This document shows positions 1 to 8,314 of a stretch of DNA of 36,296 nucleotides, piece after piece. The position numbers were made by a program, and so were the translations under genes. The stretch's first letter is position 1. Every line of letters begins with the position of its first letter. The DNA is from Marine Group II euryarchaeote MED-G36 (GTDB taxonomy: Archaea; Thermoplasmatota; Poseidoniia; Poseidoniales; Thalassarchaeaceae), in contig NTJR01000006.1 in assembly GCA_002457595.1 (NCBI GenBank), positions 1-36,296 on the forward strand, given 5' to 3'. The notes below the pieces were generated by a model. The model had not been told where the DNA came from, ran no database searches, and worked only from the letters and a program-made list of their open reading frames with translations.

Positions 1-231
1 CCAAATGACCCGGAAGCAGAATTAATCGAAACTTGGAAAATAGGGGATTCCCTAAAAGGATCGCATCAAGGTCAAATGGATGTTACTGGGGGCATCTTTC
101 TCAAAGTCAATAGTGCAGAATTAATTGCGCGAAGCGTTGAAGAAGTTTGGTTAATTGATGGAAGAAAGCCCGAGCGAGTAATTGAACTCATAGAAAATGG
201 CATCACAGTCGGCACTAGAGTGACCGCATAA
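1..231 (+). CDS. ipk: Isopentenyl phosphate kinase, C-terminal part (partial)
   Basis: The window opens inside a gene; frame 1 gives 76 residues to a TAA stop. The fragment contains D-V-T-G-G-x-x-x-K (residues 27-35 of the fragment) and I-D-G-R-K-P-E-R near the end. These match the C-terminal nucleotide-binding part of amino-acid-kinase-fold isopentenyl phosphate kinases, which convert isopentenyl phosphate and ATP into isopentenyl diphosphate in the archaeal mevalonate routes. The catalytic N-terminal half, including the diagnostic histidine, is outside the window, so the substrate cannot be proved from here; other amino-acid kinases are the alternative. The next gene, 48 bases downstream on the same strand, uses the predicted product (Idi-GGPP synthase), which supports the call. 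Confidence 0.8.
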   Translation, partial: PNDPEAELIETWKIGDSLKGSHQGQMDVTGGIFLKVNSAELIARSVEEVWLIDGRKPERVIELIENGITVGTRVTA

Positions 232-279
232 CTTCCATTTCGATTATATGGTGAGTTCCCCTCGCCTTGATTGACTTCT

Positions 280-1962
280 ATGACTAGTGATAAGCAGCGC
301 CTCAATGATTATGAGGAAACTCAGTCGCTGATGATGGAAGAAAAATGCTTACTTGTTGATTCTAATGATAATGTAACAGGTAAAATCTCAAAACTTGATT
401 GTCATTATGCAGAAGGTTCACTTCATCGTGCATTTAGTGTTTTAATTTTCGACTCGGAAGGCAAGTTACTTATCCAACAAAGATCTAGTGAAAAAATCAC
501 ATTTCCAGGTGTTTGGGCAAATTCTTGCTGCAGCCATCCTCTTGATATTGACGGAGAAAATCAAGATGCAGTTGATGGTGTTAAAGAGGCGGCCCGAAGA
601 AAACTAGAACAAGAACTTGGCATATCAAGAAATGTAACCAATAGTTGGGATTTTCATCACATTGGACGTTTTGAATACCAATGCCGTTGGAATGATGAAT
701 GGATTGAACGTGAAATAGATCATGTCATGATTGTAAAGGCCGATGTTGAATTGAATTATAATAGAAATGAGATTCAGGCTGCTGAATGGATAAGTCGAGA
801 GGAGTTGGCAAACATGATGGAACATAAGGGACGCTGGAAGAATCAATTGATTGCACCCTGGTTTGAGCAAATTATTGCTAACTTTTTCCCAAATGGCAGT
901 AGCATCGATGACATTATCAAAAACCCACAACCAGATATTATCAGGTGTGGTGAATTGTCTGTTGCACATCCTGATGATTCTGCTGCTAATGTCCTTGCAG
1001 CACTAACTCAGCATAGAGATAGAGTTGAATCTGAAATTATGGAAAGTTTGAGTCGTATGGACCAAAAAAATCTCCATGATGCTATGGTCCATCTTTTCCA
1101 AGGGGGAGGGAAGAGAATGAGGGCTATTCTTCCCCGTTTAGTTGGAGAGGCAGTTGGCAAAGCACATGATGGGCATTACACCTTAGGTGCGGCTATCGAA
1201 ATTATTCACAACTTCACACTTATTCATGATGATATCATGGATCAGGACCCCATTCGTAGGGGTCTAGAAGCAGTTCACATTCATTTCGACGAGCCCACTG
1301 CTATCTGTGCTGGTGATGCAATGTTAGCGATAGGTTTCGAAATGCTTGGGGAATCAAAACACATACCTGGCTCGAATCTTGCCCGAATTATCAGGGCAAT
1401 TGGATATATGGTCCGAATGGTTGCAAAGGGGCAACAAGAAGATATGGAATTCGAATCCAGAAGTCATGTTAGTGAAGATGAATATATTGAAATGATTAAG
1501 GGGAAAACAAGTGCGATGTTTGAGATTTGTTCCGAAACTGGTGCGATACTCGCCGGTGCTGATGATGAAACAATCGAATTAATGGCCTCTTGGGGCCTGA
1601 ATCTTGGTCTTTGCTTCCAAATCATGGACGACTATATCGATATGACTAGCGACACTGAAACTCTTGGCAAACCCGCTGGTTCAGACATTGTACAAGGGAA
1701 GATGACTCTGATAGCAATTCATGCTCTAGAAAGTGGCGCAGATATGCCAAATTTCAGAAAGTTGTTTGGAACTAGAGAAGATAGTGATGAGTTGGATTTA
1801 GCAGTCAGAGAACTCAAAGAGAATGGTTCAATTCAATACGCTCTCGATAGAGCACTACACCACCACAAGATGGCACATGACTGTCTAGATTCTCTAGAAC
1901 AGTCATCTGCGGTAGACATCTTACGAGATATGACGGATTTCCAACTAGTCCGCATAAACTGA
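280..1962 (+). CDS. Fused type I isopentenyl-diphosphate isomerase and polyprenyl (GGPP/FPP) synthase
   Basis: A bifunctional protein of 560 residues from the ATG at 280; a TTG nine bases upstream is an alternative start. Residues about 20-205 are a Nudix-fold type I isomerase. The catalytic cysteine lies in N-S-C-C-S-H-P (about residue 84) and the glutamates in W-I-E-R-E-I-D-H (about 143 and 145). After a short linker, residues about 235-560 are a trans-isoprenyl diphosphate synthase, with G-G-G-K-R near 278, first Asp-rich motif D-D-I-M-D near 317-321 and second motif D-D-Y-I-D near 450-454. A phenylalanine five residues before the first motif suggests a short C15-C20 product. The protein would isomerise IPP to DMAPP and condense them to the archaeal lipid precursor. 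Most archaea use the unrelated FMN-dependent type II Idi. The chain length and the flow between the domains are inference. Confidence 0.93.
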   Translation: MTSDKQRLNDYEETQSLMMEEKCLLVDSNDNVTGKISKLDCHYAEGSLHRAFSVLIFDSEGKLLIQQRSSEKITFPGVWANSCCSHPLDIDGENQDAVDGVKEAARRKLEQELGISRNVTNSWDFHHIGRFEYQCRWNDEWIEREIDHVMIVKADVELNYNRNEIQAAEWISREELANMMEHKGRWKNQLIAPWFEQIIANFFPNGSSIDDIIKNPQPDIIRCGELSVAHPDDSAANVLAALTQHRDRVESEIMESLSRMDQKNLHDAMVHLFQGGGKRMRAILPRLVGEAVGKAHDGHYTLGAAIEIIHNFTLIHDDIMDQDPIRRGLEAVHIHFDEPTAICAGDAMLAIGFEMLGESKHIPGSNLARIIRAIGYMVRMVAKGQQEDMEFESRSHVSEDEYIEMIKGKTSAMFEICSETGAILAGADDETIELMASWGLNLGLCFQIMDDYIDMTSDTETLGKPAGSDIVQGKMTLIAIHALESGADMPNFRKLFGTREDSDELDLAVRELKENGSIQYALDRALHHHKMAHDCLDSLEQSSAVDILRDMTDFQLVRIN

Positions 1963-1989
1963 TGTGATTTCAGAATAGGATTGCGAACT

Positions 1990-2559
1990 ATGAAAGAAAC
2001 AACTCGTTGCTTTCTCACCAATGATCCATTGTACCAAGAATACCATGACAAAGAATGGGGTACTCCAAACTATGATGGACGAAGATTATTTGAAAAAATT
2101 ATCCTCGAAGGAGCTCAAGCTGGATTATCGTGGATTCAAATTCTTCGTCGGCGGGAAAATTATCGAGCTGCCTTCGATGGTTTTGACCCTAGTATAATTG
2201 CCAATTACGATGATGAAGATGTTGAACGGCTTGTAAGTGATATTGGAATCATTCGTAATCGGGCCAAAATCAAATCTGCAATCAACAATGCTCGCGTCTT
2301 TATCGAGCACTTCGGAACAGATGAGGATGCCTTTGCTACTTTCCTCTGGTCCTTCGTTGATGGAGAGCCTATCATTAATCACAGAGAAAGATGGGAGGAT
2401 GTTGAAGTTACGACGGATTCAAGCATTAAGATGAGTAAGGAACTCAAGAAACTTGGATTTACCTTCATTGGTCCAACAACATGCTACGCAATGATGCAAG
2501 CCGCCGGCATGGTAGATGATCACCTAATTTCTTGCTTTAGACATACAAAGCATCGTTGA
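1990..2559 (+). CDS. tag: DNA-3-methyladenine glycosylase I
   Basis: 189 residues from the ATG at 1990; an in-frame TTG at 1981 is possible. The protein is collinear with bacterial Tag: R-C near the N-terminus, H-D-K-E-W-G around residue 19, and L-E-G-A-Q-A-G-L-S-W with the base-recognition glutamate near residue 38. The likely zinc ligands are Cys7, His19, His178 and Cys182. Tag removes 3-methyladenine from alkylated DNA through a helix-hairpin-helix glycosylase fold. It lies 27 bases after the Idi fusion on the same strand, so co-transcription is possible. Its stop is only two bases from the stop of the convergent fusA. Tag is common in bacteria and patchy in archaea, so it may have been acquired by transfer, but nothing in base use stands out by eye. 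Confidence 0.93.
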   Translation: MKETTRCFLTNDPLYQEYHDKEWGTPNYDGRRLFEKIILEGAQAGLSWIQILRRRENYRAAFDGFDPSIIANYDDEDVERLVSDIGIIRNRAKIKSAINNARVFIEHFGTDEDAFATFLWSFVDGEPIINHRERWEDVEVTTDSSIKMSKELKKLGFTFIGPTTCYAMMQAAGMVDDHLISCFRHTKHR

Positions 2560-2561
2560 AA

Positions 2562-4769
2562 TCAATCTGAGTAGTAATCTTCACCAGGGACTTCTGCTTT
2601 GAGTCCCTTTCGCTCACGGATTTCAGAAATAATTTTTTCGAACAAACTCATTGGAAGAATATCAAATCCGGCATTCTCAGTATTCCAAATTGCGCGTCCT
2701 TGGCTTGCTGCGCGAATATCATTAGAGAAGCCGAAGCCTTCTGCTACTGGCATCTTACCAATTACAGAAGCAGTTGCACCATCAACAGGCATGTCTTCTA
2801 TGACCCCGCGTCTATTGGTAACTTCTCGGGTAACACCGCCAATTACATCGTTAGGCGCGTCGATTCGAATGTTCTGTATTGGCTCAAGAATAACTGGACG
2901 GGAGCGGATGAGAGCACCACGGCAAGCACTACGAACAGCAGGAATTGTTTGAGCAGGGCCACGGTGTATTGCATCCTCGTGCAGCTTAGCATCAACTAGC
3001 CGCATCATAACACCCATCAATGGCTCTTCTGCAAGCGGGCCTTTCTTACATACCTCGTTGAATCCCTCAATAATTAATTCACGGGTTTCGTGAAGATTCT
3101 GAATACCCTTTGTATCATTGACAAGAACATTGGTCCCATGGATAGCGTATATCTTTCGCATCAGATCCTTATTCATGCCAAATTCAGCAAATTTGTTCCC
3201 TGTTTCTTTAGCATCTTTATTTCGAACTGTTCCATCGCCAAAATGACCGTCTCTGAGTGCTTGGACTACTTCATCAGGAAGTGGTTCAGCCTCAATATAG
3301 AATCTGTTATGCCGATTTGGAGACTTACCTTCGAAAGCACGACCCTCGTTATTAGACTGGATACATTCGCGGTAAACAACGATTGGCTCGCTTACATGCA
3401 CCTTGATTCCTTGTTCTTCTTCAAGTCGGTACACGGTAATCTCAAGGTGGAGTTCACCCATTCCAGCAAGTAAAGCCTCACCAGTTTCAGAATTTGTTGA
3501 AACTTGTAGAGAAGCATCAGACTTAGCAAGGCCACGTAACGCATCAATGAACTTCGGTAAATCCTTCATTGCCTTGGGTTCAACAGCGACAGTAACAACC
3601 GGTTCGGAGTAGTGTCGTATTGCTTCGAAAGGCTCGGCATCTTTGTCCCTAGCGATTGTTACACCAGCAGCTGCACTGCGGATACCTGTAATTGCAGCAA
3701 TGTTACCAGCAGTAACTTCGGGAACTTGAATTCGGTCGCTACCGACCATCATACTAACTTGTTGAACACGTTCTGCTTTGCCGGCTCCAATTGCCCACAA
3801 AGATTCTCCATGCTTTATCGAACCAGAATATACGCGCCCGACTGCAACTTCACCTGCATGAGGGTCCATCCAAATTTTAGTAATCATCAATGATAGAGGG
3901 CCTGAAGAATCACAATCCATCATTGCCTTACCTTCAACAGACTCTAGATCGCCCTGCCAGATATTAGGAATTCGATATTTCTGTGCTATAATAGGAGAAG
4001 GGAGTTTATCAACAGACATATCCAATAGGACCTCGTGTACTGGTGCTTTCTTAGAGAGAGCTTTTTGGTCATCAGCAGCACAATGCTCGTAGATGTCAGT
4101 GAAATTCAACCCTGTCTTTTGCATATATGGAACAGACATCCCCCAGTTGTAGTAAGCAGAACCAAAAGCCACTGTTCCGTTTTGAACAGACACCTTCCAA
4201 TCCTTACGGACATCTTCTGGAGCAAAGGTATCAATCAATTTGTTGACCTTAAGAATGATTTTCTCAAACCTTTTCATCATTTCAGCTCCATCAATCTGAA
4301 GTTCATTGATTAATCGATCAACCTTGTTGATGAAAAGTACTGGTCGTACTTTTTCCTTCAAGGCTTGACGAACTACAGTCTCAGTCTGTGGCATAGTACC
4401 TTCAACAGCACAGGCTAGAATGATGCAACCATCAACAGCACGCATAGCACGAGTTACATCACCGCCAAAATCGACGTGTCCAGGTGTATCAATCAAATTA
4501 ATGAGATAATCCACCTCGCCAACTTTGTGAACCATCGATGCACTAGCTGCGTTAATTGTGATTCCACGAGCACTCTCTTGCTCGTCGAAATCCAGAACTC
4601 TTGACTTGCCGGCCAAATCTTCAGACATCATTCCCGCTCCGGCAATCAAATTGTCGGACAGAGTTGTCTTACCATGGTCAATATGAGCTGCTATTGCGAG
4701 GTTCCTAACACGCTCTCGCTGATGCATTACTTCTTTGGCTCTCTCAATGTTATCTTCCTTACGGCCCAT
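2562..4769 (-). CDS. fusA: Archaeal translation elongation factor 2 (aEF-2)
   Basis: A 735-residue GTPase that drives ribosomal translocation. The G1 motif A-H-I-D-H-G-K-T-T lies near residues 28-36, with D-T-P-G-H and N-K-V-D following, and the family domains continue to the end. Near the C-terminus, D-A-I-H-R-G-P-A-Q contains the histidine (about residue 602, bases 2964-2966) that archaea and eukaryotes modify to diphthamide. I chose ATG 4769 over GTG 4775 because a GAGGT Shine-Dalgarno at 4777-4781 sits seven bases before it. The gene follows rpsG on the same strand across a 103-base gap. That gap has a TATA-like box and a perfect palindrome, so fusA may be transcribed on its own as well as from the rpsL promoter. 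A Dph6 gene for diphthamide completion lies at 15300. Confidence 0.98.
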   Translation of the reverse strand: MGRKEDNIERAKEVMHQRERVRNLAIAAHIDHGKTTLSDNLIAGAGMMSEDLAGKSRVLDFDEQESARGITINAASASMVHKVGEVDYLINLIDTPGHVDFGGDVTRAMRAVDGCIILACAVEGTMPQTETVVRQALKEKVRPVLFINKVDRLINELQIDGAEMMKRFEKIILKVNKLIDTFAPEDVRKDWKVSVQNGTVAFGSAYYNWGMSVPYMQKTGLNFTDIYEHCAADDQKALSKKAPVHEVLLDMSVDKLPSPIIAQKYRIPNIWQGDLESVEGKAMMDCDSSGPLSLMITKIWMDPHAGEVAVGRVYSGSIKHGESLWAIGAGKAERVQQVSMMVGSDRIQVPEVTAGNIAAITGIRSAAAGVTIARDKDAEPFEAIRHYSEPVVTVAVEPKAMKDLPKFIDALRGLAKSDASLQVSTNSETGEALLAGMGELHLEITVYRLEEEQGIKVHVSEPIVVYRECIQSNNEGRAFEGKSPNRHNRFYIEAEPLPDEVVQALRDGHFGDGTVRNKDAKETGNKFAEFGMNKDLMRKIYAIHGTNVLVNDTKGIQNLHETRELIIEGFNEVCKKGPLAEEPLMGVMMRLVDAKLHEDAIHRGPAQTIPAVRSACRGALIRSRPVILEPIQNIRIDAPNDVIGGVTREVTNRRGVIEDMPVDGATASVIGKMPVAEGFGFSNDIRAASQGRAIWNTENAGFDILPMSLFEKIISEIRERKGLKAEVPGEDYYSD

Positions 4770-4819
4770 ATTCACAACCTCTGGATGCCCGGCCGACCTG
4801 ACATTGGTTCATAAAGCGA

Positions 4820-4840
4820 TTGTATCACTACGTGATACAA
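4820..4840. repeat. Perfect 9+3+9 palindrome upstream of fusA (operator or hairpin candidate)
   Basis: Arms TTGTATCAC and GTGATACAA are exact reverse complements around the three bases TAC. The element lies in the rpsG-fusA gap, about 50 bases upstream of the fusA start. A TATA-like box (4848-4855 on the minus strand) would place a transcription start close to base 4825, inside the palindrome, which is a common position for a repressor operator. As RNA it would instead form a 9-base-pair stem with a tight three-base loop. No T-run follows it, so a terminator is less likely. Confidence 0.7.
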
Positions 4841-4847
4841 AAGTCTA

Positions 4848-4855
4848 GAATATAG
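4848..4855 (-). promoter_or_regulatory. Possible TATA box for fusA
   Basis: CTATATTC on the minus strand, about 80 bases upstream of the fusA ATG and just beyond the rpsG stop. With the usual archaeal spacing of about 25 bases, transcription would begin inside the palindrome at 4820-4840. Call based on pattern only. Confidence 0.4.
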
Positions 4856-4872
4856 ATGAAAAGAGTTTCCGA

Positions 4873-5478
4873 TCATCTTGCAGAAGCAGCGATTCGCTCA
4901 ATTTCATCCTTCTTTCCAACAGCAAAGGAACTTACATCTCCAGCAGCTGCTTTGTTTATCTCTGAAATTATTCCTTGCTCAAGAGTCCTAGTACTCTTTG
5001 CTGTGGCTGAGGCACATCCCATTGAGAGATTTCTTAGTGCTACGTCTAGACGACGACTAGGTGATGAATCCACAGCCTTAGGCTGACTAACTGCTCCGAA
5101 CTTAATGCGAGTAGTTTCTTCACAAGGAGCAGAGTTCACTATCGCATTGATGAAATGTTGCAGGGGATTTTCTCCAGTACGATTTGCAATACTGTCTAAT
5201 GCTGATTCGAAGGCCTTTGCACAGTGCTGTTTCTTCCCACTAAACTTTCCACTGCGCATTAGATTATTGATGAAGCGTTCAATTACTGAGAGTTTAGCCT
5301 TACCAAACCAAGCATTTGCATGACGCCCACCACTGTGTGGCGTTCCAATTGTTGTTAAATTAATGTAAGGAGCTAATCCGGGGTCACCACATACAACTTC
5401 TGTAGCATCCCACTTTCCAAAAACCATAGTGCCAATTCCGGCAATAGGCGAAGCTTGTTGAGGTTCTTCGTCGGACAT
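4873..5478 (-). CDS. rpsG: Small ribosomal subunit protein uS7
   Basis: 201 residues from the ATG at 5478. This start is chosen over an upstream in-frame ATG at 5523 because GGTGATC, complementary to the 16S rRNA tail, ends two bases before it. The longer version would also overlap rpsL. The sequence has the archaeal S7 layout: an acidic N-terminal extension, then Y-I-N-L-T-T-I-G-T-P-H-S-G-G-R-H, a basic central part, and a C-terminal segment ending in E-I-E-R-I-A-A-S-A-R. uS7 binds the 3' major domain of 16S rRNA and starts assembly of the small-subunit head. It follows rpsL after a four-base gap and precedes fusA, the classical str order. The usual archaeal upstream partners (RNA polymerase subunits, eL30, NusA-like) are absent here. 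Confidence 0.96.
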   Translation of the reverse strand: MSDEEPQQASPIAGIGTMVFGKWDATEVVCGDPGLAPYINLTTIGTPHSGGRHANAWFGKAKLSVIERFINNLMRSGKFSGKKQHCAKAFESALDSIANRTGENPLQHFINAIVNSAPCEETTRIKFGAVSQPKAVDSSPSRRLDVALRNLSMGCASATAKSTRTLEQGIISEINKAAAGDVSSFAVGKKDEIERIAASAR

Positions 5479-5482
5479 GAGA

Positions 5483-5923
5483 TCACCTAATTGGTTTCTC
5501 CTTTCGTCCACGAACCATTTCATCTAAAGATACGCCGTTTACCTTGATTACCTTGTACCTTACACCAGGCAAATCACCGTAGGAACGACCCATGCGCCCC
5601 CCGATACCCTCGACGAGCACCTCATCGTGCTCATCAATGAATGAAATAGCCCCATCACCCGGAGCAAAAGCAGTGAGTTTATTGCCTGTACGTATTAGTG
5701 AAATCTTCACAGCCTTACGTATTCCTGAGTTAGGTTGTTTAGCCTCAATTCCAACCTTTTCAATTACGATTCCTTTAGCTTGTGTTGAGCCACGAAGTGG
5801 GTCATGTTTCAATACGCCTCCTTGGCGACGCTTTAGTTCACGAGTCTTGAATTTACGCTCATTCCAGCGAAACCTATTACGGTCCTTCTTCATCTTTGGT
5901 CCAGAGAATAATCCACGACCCAA
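5483..5923 (-). CDS. rpsL: Small ribosomal subunit protein uS12
   Basis: 146 residues using a TTG start at 5923. A longer reading frame exists to 5989, but a perfect GAGGT (5931-5935) lies seven bases before the TTG. From there the protein begins L(M)-G-R-G-L-F-S-G, the normal start of archaeal S12, and has the normal family length. The conserved [10 protein letters not shown] and [12 protein letters not shown] segments of the decoding-centre protein are present. uS12 sits at the A site and helps fidelity. It is the first gene of rpsL-rpsG-fusA, with a TATA-like box at 5962-5970 that would give a short leader of about 20 bases. The TTG start is unusual for such a highly expressed gene and is easily missed by automatic start calling. 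Confidence 0.96.
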   Translation of the reverse strand: MGRGLFSGPKMKKDRNRFRWNERKFKTRELKRRQGGVLKHDPLRGSTQAKGIVIEKVGIEAKQPNSGIRKAVKISLIRTGNKLTAFAPGDGAISFIDEHDEVLVEGIGGRMGRSYGDLPGVRYKVIKVNGVSLDEMVRGRKEKPIR

Positions 5924-5961
5924 GCACAGCACCTCGAATGAACGCCCCGCCGACCTACCTT

Positions 5962-5970
5962 CCATATAAG
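5962..5970 (-). promoter_or_regulatory. Probable TATA box of the rpsL-rpsG-fusA operon
   Basis: CTTATATGG on the minus strand. With archaeal spacing the transcript would begin near 5940, giving a leader of roughly 17 bases that contains the GAGGTG Shine-Dalgarno at 5930-5935 before the TTG start at 5923. The 132-base rpsL-ubiD gap holds no other clear element; I could not pick a TATA box for the plus-strand ubiD. Confidence 0.5.
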
Positions 5971-6055
5971 AGCGTGACGGACTCACCATAGGTGGAGGGC
6001 TCTACTGCTCCTCTTTCACTAACATTGAAGCAGAAGATGCTACGGGCTCATTACA

Positions 6056-7327
6056 ATGGCATTCAGGGACCTACTCTCTGGCGTAGAAATCATTGACGAT
6101 GAAGTTAGTGTAAACCATGATATGTACGACCTCTCAATTTCATCTGGCAATAGCCCTATGATTTTCACATCCATCAAAGAATCGCCGGGCCATTCTGCAG
6201 TGATGAACGTACTGGCAAGAGATCGCTTGTGCGAATTATATGATTTGACACCAGGTGAATTGATTGATATTCTCGCATGGGCTATGAAAAACCCAGTTGA
6301 ACCAGTTTTGATTGATAGAAGTAAAGCCGCTGTGCTAGAAAACACCCAAAAAGATGTAGATTTAACAAAACTCCCAATTCCTTGGCACTATAGAGAGGAT
6401 AGAGGTAGATATCAATCTGCATCTGTCATAATCGCTCAATACAACGGCATTCGGAATATGTCATTCCACCGTCAATTCCTTCGAGATACAAACCATTGCG
6501 TCTCACGATTTGTGCCTCGACACCTCCGTACAATGACAGACAAGGCAAAAGAAAATGGAGATGATGTTGATATCGCTGTAGTTAATGGCCCAGATGCTCT
6601 TGTTCTTCTTGCTGCCGCAATGTCATTCGAACATAATCTCGACGAATTATCTGTAGCAGCTGCTTTGTATCAACGCCTTTATGGGAACCCACTAGAATTG
6701 GTTGAACTATCAAATGGCATACAAGTCCCGGCTGATGCTGAATATGCTATGGAAGCCCGTATTACTTTGGAATGTGATGACGAAGGACCTTATGTCGACA
6801 TTACAGGGACAGTTGACGATGTACGTCAAGAATCAGTAATTGAATATGATGCAGTTCATCATCGAAATTCGCCTCTCTTCCATGCCCTGTTACCCGCTCA
6901 AGTAGAGCATAGAACTCTGATGGGGTTACCAAGAGCTCCCACAATCAAGGCGGCTGTAAATGAAGTAGTACCCTGTACAGACGTATACATGACTGATGGA
7001 GGCAGTGGGTGGCTATCCGCAGTAGTTGCAATAAGACCTCAAGAAGAGGGGGATGGAATCAAAGCCATACATGCAGCGCTAAATGGCCATAGATCTATGA
7101 AACAAGTAACTATAGTTAACGAGGACATTGATTGCTCAGACCCTGTTAGAGTAGAATGGGCATTAATGACAAGGTGGCAACCGGACAAAGACACAGTTAT
7201 TCTTTCAGGACAAAAAGGGTCCAGTCTTGACCCAAGCAGAGATTCTAATGGTCTAACAAGTAAAATTGGAATAGATGCAACAATCCCCCCAAATATTGAC
7301 CACACACCATATGAAAGTGTTCTGTGA
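6056..7327 (+). CDS. UbiD-family decarboxylase, possibly anhydromevalonate phosphate decarboxylase
   Basis: 423 residues from the ATG at 6056. UbiD enzymes use prenylated FMN to decarboxylate acrylic or aromatic acids. The motif N-M-S-F-H-R (Arg139) corresponds to the cofactor-contacting arginine. D-E-G-P-Y-V-D-I-T-G-T (Glu243, Asp248) corresponds to the E-G-P-F-G-E segment of fungal and bacterial enzymes, with the last acid replaced by Asp, as I recall from archaeal UbiD proteins. One archaeal UbiD clade makes isopentenyl phosphate from trans-anhydromevalonate 5-phosphate in the modified mevalonate pathway. The isopentenyl phosphate kinase at the left edge makes that role attractive, but it is inference. 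It is the first gene of a plus-strand set; the next gene starts nine bases later. Confidence 0.85.
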   Translation: MAFRDLLSGVEIIDDEVSVNHDMYDLSISSGNSPMIFTSIKESPGHSAVMNVLARDRLCELYDLTPGELIDILAWAMKNPVEPVLIDRSKAAVLENTQKDVDLTKLPIPWHYREDRGRYQSASVIIAQYNGIRNMSFHRQFLRDTNHCVSRFVPRHLRTMTDKAKENGDDVDIAVVNGPDALVLLAAAMSFEHNLDELSVAAALYQRLYGNPLELVELSNGIQVPADAEYAMEARITLECDDEGPYVDITGTVDDVRQESVIEYDAVHHRNSPLFHALLPAQVEHRTLMGLPRAPTIKAAVNEVVPCTDVYMTDGGSGWLSAVVAIRPQEEGDGIKAIHAALNGHRSMKQVTIVNEDIDCSDPVRVEWALMTRWQPDKDTVILSGQKGSSLDPSRDSNGLTSKIGIDATIPPNIDHTPYESVL

Positions 7328-7336
7328 GGTAAAAGA

Positions 7337-8314
7337 ATGGCTGGCTCCAACATAGGTGCAAGATTACAGCACCCTCGCAGAAGTTTAGGTAATAGACATC
7401 GCAGCCAGGCAGAGAAGTTTCTTACTCTTTCTAAAACTGACTCTTCTAATCTAAAATGGGCTGAGCAGAGTGCAAGGCAGGCTGTACTTCACGATTTTAC
7501 TCAACCAGAAAATTGGAGAATTCTTCTAGAAACTAAACTCGCAAATAGCGATAAAATTGGAATGAGGGCTGTATTAGATGAATTGTTCATTGTTTTAGGC
7601 CGAGATCCTGAATTGCTCCAACAATTAAATGAAGTTGATTTATTAATTTCAGGAAGAAATCTGATGGATGCTGCGTTCTTAATTGACCCCATAGACCCCG
7701 ACAAATGGTGGGAAAACACCCAGAGTAAGGAAGAAGTTGAAGCATTTATTTCAAGAGTGCGAGAATTAGACTTTACTGATGCTAGAGCAAATATTCTATT
7801 CGCAAGAAGAATGGAAAGACTTCTTGAGAACGGATATGAAGAGGAGTATCTAGAATTAACAGCAAAATTACTAGCCCAACGCCCGTCAAATCATGAAGCT
7901 TGGACGAAAATGGGTCGTTTGCACGAAAGACGAAAAGAATCAGATAAGGCTTGGTTCTGTTATGATCAAGCCCAAACTCACATGCCTTCAATCAAAGTAC
8001 GTGATGAATTCAAACAAAGAATGAGTGCGAGAATTGATGGCCAAGACGCAAAACCTTGGAATGCCCCCGATATAGACGACAGAGTTGAATTTCTTAGGAG
8101 AATGCAGATTCTGGCCGCACCTGCATCTGCGAATACAGAAGATATTGAAATGGATATTTTATCCAAAGAATCAGAATTTAATCGCGCTAAACGTTTATAC
8201 AAAGGTGGCAGAATTTCTGAGGCTTTCTTTATTGCAAGAAGGCTCGCGGCTGAAGGTGACTCGGAAGCCCTTGACTTAGCAAACCAGATTAAAGGTGAAA
8301 TGAATGAAGAATGA
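7337..8314 (+). CDS. TPR-like helical-repeat protein, function unknown
   Basis: 325 residues, not recognised as a named family. GAGGT at 7326-7330, overlapping the ubiD stop, lies six bases before the ATG, so translation is probably coupled. The sequence is soluble, charged and alpha-helical. A stretch around residues 170-220 (N-H-E-A-W-T-K-M-G-R-L-H-E-R and D-K-A-W-F-C-Y-D-Q-A) has the alternating small/aromatic pattern of tetratricopeptide repeats. A further repeat-like pair of helices lies near the C-terminus (F-N-R-A-K-R-L-Y-K-G-G-R-I-S-E-A). No signal peptide, membrane helix or catalytic motif is visible. It sits between ubiD and a Nudix gene, whose start it overlaps. A scaffold or adaptor role is a guess. 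Confidence 0.75.
   Translation: MAGSNIGARLQHPRRSLGNRHRSQAEKFLTLSKTDSSNLKWAEQSARQAVLHDFTQPENWRILLETKLANSDKIGMRAVLDELFIVLGRDPELLQQLNEVDLLISGRNLMDAAFLIDPIDPDKWWENTQSKEEVEAFISRVRELDFTDARANILFARRMERLLENGYEEEYLELTAKLLAQRPSNHEAWTKMGRLHERRKESDKAWFCYDQAQTHMPSIKVRDEFKQRMSARIDGQDAKPWNAPDIDDRVEFLRRMQILAAPASANTEDIEMDILSKESEFNRAKRLYKGGRISEAFFIARRLAAEGDSEALDLANQIKGEMNEE

Noticed and set aside
232-279. TATA-like GATTATATGG ahead of the Idi fusion.
   Set aside because: It lies in a 48-base gap right after ipk and may be chance; the two genes are more simply read as one transcript.
5479-5523. A longer N-terminus for S7 starting inside rpsL.
   Set aside because: GGTGATC directly before the ATG at 5478 decides the start, and the longer form would overlap rpsL by 41 bases.
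5924-5989. A longer N-terminus for S12.
   Set aside because: The extra residues do not match the family, and the TTG with GAGGT at seven bases gives the expected start.
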